NCBI RefSeq assembly: GCF_015291625.1 | Contig: NZ_CP030047.1 | Span: forward strand, 2,914,001-2,978,000 | Source of the DNA: Bradyrhizobium sp. CCBAU 53421 | Lineage (GTDB): Bacteria; Pseudomonadota; Alphaproteobacteria; Rhizobiales; Xanthobacteraceae | Direction of reading: 5' to 3' | Length of the DNA: 64,000 nucleotides | Part shown: one piece after another, positions 61,674-64,000 of the stretch | How the letters are laid out: the number at the start of each line of letters is the position of its first letter | Numbering within the stretch: position 1 is the stretch's first letter | Made by a program: the position numbers and the translations under genes | Notes under the pieces: model-generated | Database searches by the model: none | Told to the model about the DNA's origin: nothing | The model's input: the letters and a program-made list of their open reading frames with translations, nothing else

Positions 61674-61904
61674 GTGTCGCCTCCAATGACGGCTACTTCG
61701 CAGCCATCAGGATAAGGCAGAACCAGCGCAGGTTCCTTCCGTAGTTCTCCGGTCTGAAAGGTTGTCGGCGTCGCTTCGCCGAAACTTTGCGCAAGCCTCC
61801 GCCGTGGCGACGCAGCCATCGCGCTTGACATCATCGGCTGCTCCCCCTGTGATAGGGCGGCACGACAACAAAAAATGCAGTGCACAATCTCCGGGGAGGG
61901 ATTC

Positions 61905-63215
61905 ATGCCGGTCAGGAGGGCCGCCCGCTGGCTCGCGGGTCTGTCTGTCGCGGTTGCGGCGCTCGGCGTGGCCGCTGGCGCGCATGCGCAGGACAAGAAG
62001 ATCAAGATCGGCGTGATCTTCGATTTGACCGGCCCGCTGGCCGGCGGCGGCTCCGAGCTGCAATATACCGGCGTCAAGATCATGCTCGACCATTACGCCA
62101 AGACCGGCGTCGAGGGTTACAAGGTCGAGGCCGTTTATGCCGACGCGCAGAGCAAGCCCGACATCGCCATCAACGAGGCCGTCCGCCTGCTCGAGCAGGA
62201 GAAGGTCGACATGGTGATGGGCTTCTTCTCCTCGGCGCAGTGCGTGCCGGTGGCGGCGCGGGTCGACCAGATGAAGAAGTTCATGTGGATCACGACCTGC
62301 ATCTCCTCGGGGGTGTTCGACGGCAAGAACTACAAATACGTGTTCCGGCCGCAAGCCGCCGGCAATCAGTACGGCATGATGACGACCGACTTCATCGCGC
62401 AATATTCGCTGTCGAAGTTCGGCAAGGAGCCGAAGGACCTGCGGGTCGCCATCATCCATGAGGACGGCGCCTATGGAGTCGACGTCGCCAAGGGCAACGA
62501 GGCCGGCGCCAAGAAGGCCGGTTTCAACATCGTGCTGAAGGAAGGCTATTCGGCGACCGCGCCCGATCTGTCGGCGCTGGTGACCAAGCTGAAGCGCGCC
62601 AAGCCCGACGTGATCTTCCACACCGGCTACAATCCGGACATTACGCTGTTATTTCGCCAGGCGCGCGAGCAGGGGCTGAAGTTCGGCGCCATCGTCGGCC
62701 ACGGCGCCGGCTATGGCGTCTACGAGAAGCTGAAGGAAGGCCTCGGCGCCGACGCCAATTATCTCTTCAACACCGACCCGATCTCGATCTGGCTCGCCAA
62801 CCAGAACGGCATGGATCCCAAGCTGCCACCGGTCATCAAGATGGTCGGCGAGGAGTTCGACCGGCTGAAGCCCGGCGTGCCGATCCGCTCCGCCCATGTC
62901 GGCATCGGCGCGGCCAATGCCTATGTGTTCCTCGACGACGTGCTGCCGCGCGCGATCAAGAAGTATGGCGGGGTCGATCCGGATGCGTTGCGCAAGGCCG
63001 CGCTCGACACCGACATCCCCGAGGGCGGCACCATGCTCGGCTACGGCGTGAAGTTCTACGGCGAGGGCGAGCAATACGCCGGGCAGAACGCGCGCTCGTT
63101 CCCGGTGGTGCTGCAATATATCGACGACAAATCCTATGTGGTGTGGCCGAAGAGCCAGATGCAGCGCGAGACCGAGCTGCCGCTGCCGGCCGGCACCACC
63201 TACAGCTACAAATAG
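61905..63215 (+). CDS. livK: Branched-chain amino acid-type ABC substrate-binding protein
   Basis: A 436-residue periplasmic binding protein (Peripla_BP_6) with a signal peptide (ending GAHAQD) and the family start KIKIGVIFDLTGPLAGGGSELQYTGVKIMLDHY. Liv-type proteins in this branch bind diverse aliphatic amides, carboxylates or amino acids. GGGGAGGG about 7 bases before ATG 61905 gives a strong ribosome site. It heads an operon continuing with LivG. Confidence 0.9.
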   Translation: MPVRRAARWLAGLSVAVAALGVAAGAHAQDKKIKIGVIFDLTGPLAGGGSELQYTGVKIMLDHYAKTGVEGYKVEAVYADAQSKPDIAINEAVRLLEQEKVDMVMGFFSSAQCVPVAARVDQMKKFMWITTCISSGVFDGKNYKYVFRPQAAGNQYGMMTTDFIAQYSLSKFGKEPKDLRVAIIHEDGAYGVDVAKGNEAGAKKAGFNIVLKEGYSATAPDLSALVTKLKRAKPDVIFHTGYNPDITLLFRQAREQGLKFGAIVGHGAGYGVYEKLKEGLGADANYLFNTDPISIWLANQNGMDPKLPPVIKMVGEEFDRLKPGVPIRSAHVGIGAANAYVFLDDVLPRAIKKYGGVDPDALRKAALDTDIPEGGTMLGYGVKFYGEGEQYAGQNARSFPVVLQYIDDKSYVVWPKSQMQRETELPLPAGTTYSYK

Positions 63216-63236
63216 CTCGCTCGCGAAGGGGACGCC

Positions 63237-64000
63237 GTGCTCGCCGTCGAAGGCCTGGTCAAGCGGTTTGGCGGCTTTCGCGCCGTCAACAACGTATCGT
63301 TTCGCGTCGAGCAGGGCGAGATTCTCGGCCTGATCGGCCCGAACGGTTCGGGCAAGAGCACGATCTTCAACATGCTCTCGGGCACGCTGCCGCCGACCGA
63401 GGGCTCGATCCTGTTCGACGGTCACGAGATCGCAGGTCTCGCCCCGCACCGGATCATCAACCGTGGCATCGGCCGAACCTTCCAGATCCCGCGGCCGTTC
63501 CATCGCCTCAGCATCTTCGAGAACGTCGTGCTCGCCGGCTTCTACGGCCAGGGCCGCCACAGCCGCAGCAAGGCCGAGGAGGCCGCCGAACGCGCTCTGG
63601 CGATGGTCGGCCTGCCGACCGATCGTCACAGCAGCGTCGAGGGCCTCGGGGCCGCCGGCTTGAAGAAGCTCGAACTCGCCAAGGCGATCGCTACCGGGCC
63701 AAAGCTCCTGCTCGCCGACGAGAGCCTCGGCGGCCTCGACGAGGCCGAGATGGACCAAGCCGCCGACATGCTGCGCCGGATCCGCGACGAGCTCGGCATC
63801 ACCATCATCTGGGTCGAGCACATCATGGGCGTCTTGATGCGGGTGGTCGATCGCGTGATGGTGCTGGATCATGGCGAGAAGATCGCCGAGGGCCTGCCCG
63901 CGGAAGTCGCGGGCAATCCACGGGTGATCGAGGTCTATCTCGGCACCGACGCGGATGCGAGCCTCGCGGCAGCAGCCGCAGCCCAAGCGCGGCGCCGGAT
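63237..64000 (+). CDS. livG: Branched-chain amino acid-type ABC ATPase (LivG-type), 3' end outside window
   Basis: From GTG 63237 the frame stays open to the window end (254 codons). It has Walker A LIGPNGSGKST, the LivG-type IGRTFQIPRPF Q-loop and Walker B LLLADESLGGLD; the signature segment reads GLGAAGLKKLELAKAI instead of LSGGQ, and the usual Pro after Asp-Glu in Walker B is Ser. AAGGGGA lies 4 bases before the GTG, and the gene begins 21 bp after the binding-protein stop. The permease genes are not seen and may follow. Confidence 0.88.
   Translation, partial: MLAVEGLVKRFGGFRAVNNVSFRVEQGEILGLIGPNGSGKSTIFNMLSGTLPPTEGSILFDGHEIAGLAPHRIINRGIGRTFQIPRPFHRLSIFENVVLAGFYGQGRHSRSKAEEAAERALAMVGLPTDRHSSVEGLGAAGLKKLELAKAIATGPKLLLADESLGGLDEAEMDQAADMLRRIRDELGITIIWVEHIMGVLMRVVDRVMVLDHGEKIAEGLPAEVAGNPRVIEVYLGTDADASLAAAAAAQARRR

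Overview
The window is GC-rich (third codon positions mostly G or C) alphaproteobacterial chromosome, most likely Bradyrhizobium or a close relative (Bradyrhizobiaceae/Nitrobacteraceae). This rests on gene content and order (hflK-hflC-DUF2065-degP-serB/miaA followed by an ilv region), a circularly permuted two-piece tmRNA with a tag reading ANDNFAPVAQAA, DUF3551, DUF2336 and DUF4169 proteins, class III cyclases, Bug/Tct and Liv transporters, and several families of short palindromic interspersed repeats. No phage, transposase, CRISPR array, tRNA or rRNA gene was recognised.

Layout. 1-575 is the end of a LivF-type ATPase gene. 736-4479 (minus) is a three-gene cluster: class III cyclase with TPR-like C-terminus, PAP2/haloperoxidase-like acid phosphatase with an N-terminal Thr-Gly-Asn repeat, and a glutamic (G1, eqolisin-type) peptidase. 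4480-5123 has no intact gene but holds a decayed copy of the start of the MFS gene that follows. 5124-8436 carries the MFS transporter, a TetR regulator and a cytochrome P450 with a 32-bp perfect palindrome between regulator and P450. 8682-12416 is a large AsmA-family gene. 12445-16120 (minus) has a broken VOC gene, an RHH/DUF4169 pair, fumC, sspB and ssrA. 16254-20678 holds a split chromate transporter and a tripartite tricarboxylate transporter.

20911-28864 is a housekeeping block: thyA-acetyltransferase-folA, hflK-hflC-DUF2065, degP, serB and miaA. 29228-36401 is the branched-chain amino acid region: a promoter, an Ile/Leu/Val-rich leader peptide and an attenuator precede ilvB; a threonine dehydratase-like gene lies between ilvB and ilvH; then come a methyltransferase, two exporters and ilvC, closed by a strong terminator.

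36507-48269 is mixed: DUF2336 protein, membrane cyclase, LprI-like protein, ferric-reductase-like membrane protein divergent from a TetR regulator with two matching operators, an LtaS/sulfatase-like membrane enzyme, an ABC importer whose permease and binding protein are fused, an HD phosphohydrolase and small secreted proteins. 48565-52338 encodes a 1257-residue calpain-like cysteine protease with tandem 107-residue repeats, the most unusual gene here together with the glutamic peptidase cluster. 52372-64000 has a PanE-like reductase, an SsuB/SsuC-type ABC pair, an MmyB-type regulator divergent from an epimerase, a QueG-like iron-sulfur protein fused to an SCP2 domain, a periplasmic cupin, a NrtA/TauA-like binding protein, a Nudix protein, an exported RidA, and the start of a liv operon (binding protein, then LivG cut by the window end).

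Functionally linked sets are: tagging and delivery of stalled translation products (ssrA, sspB); folate/dTMP metabolism (thyA, folA); membrane and periplasmic protein quality control (hflKC, degP); and isoleucine/valine synthesis (leader, ilvB, threonine dehydratase, ilvH, ilvC).
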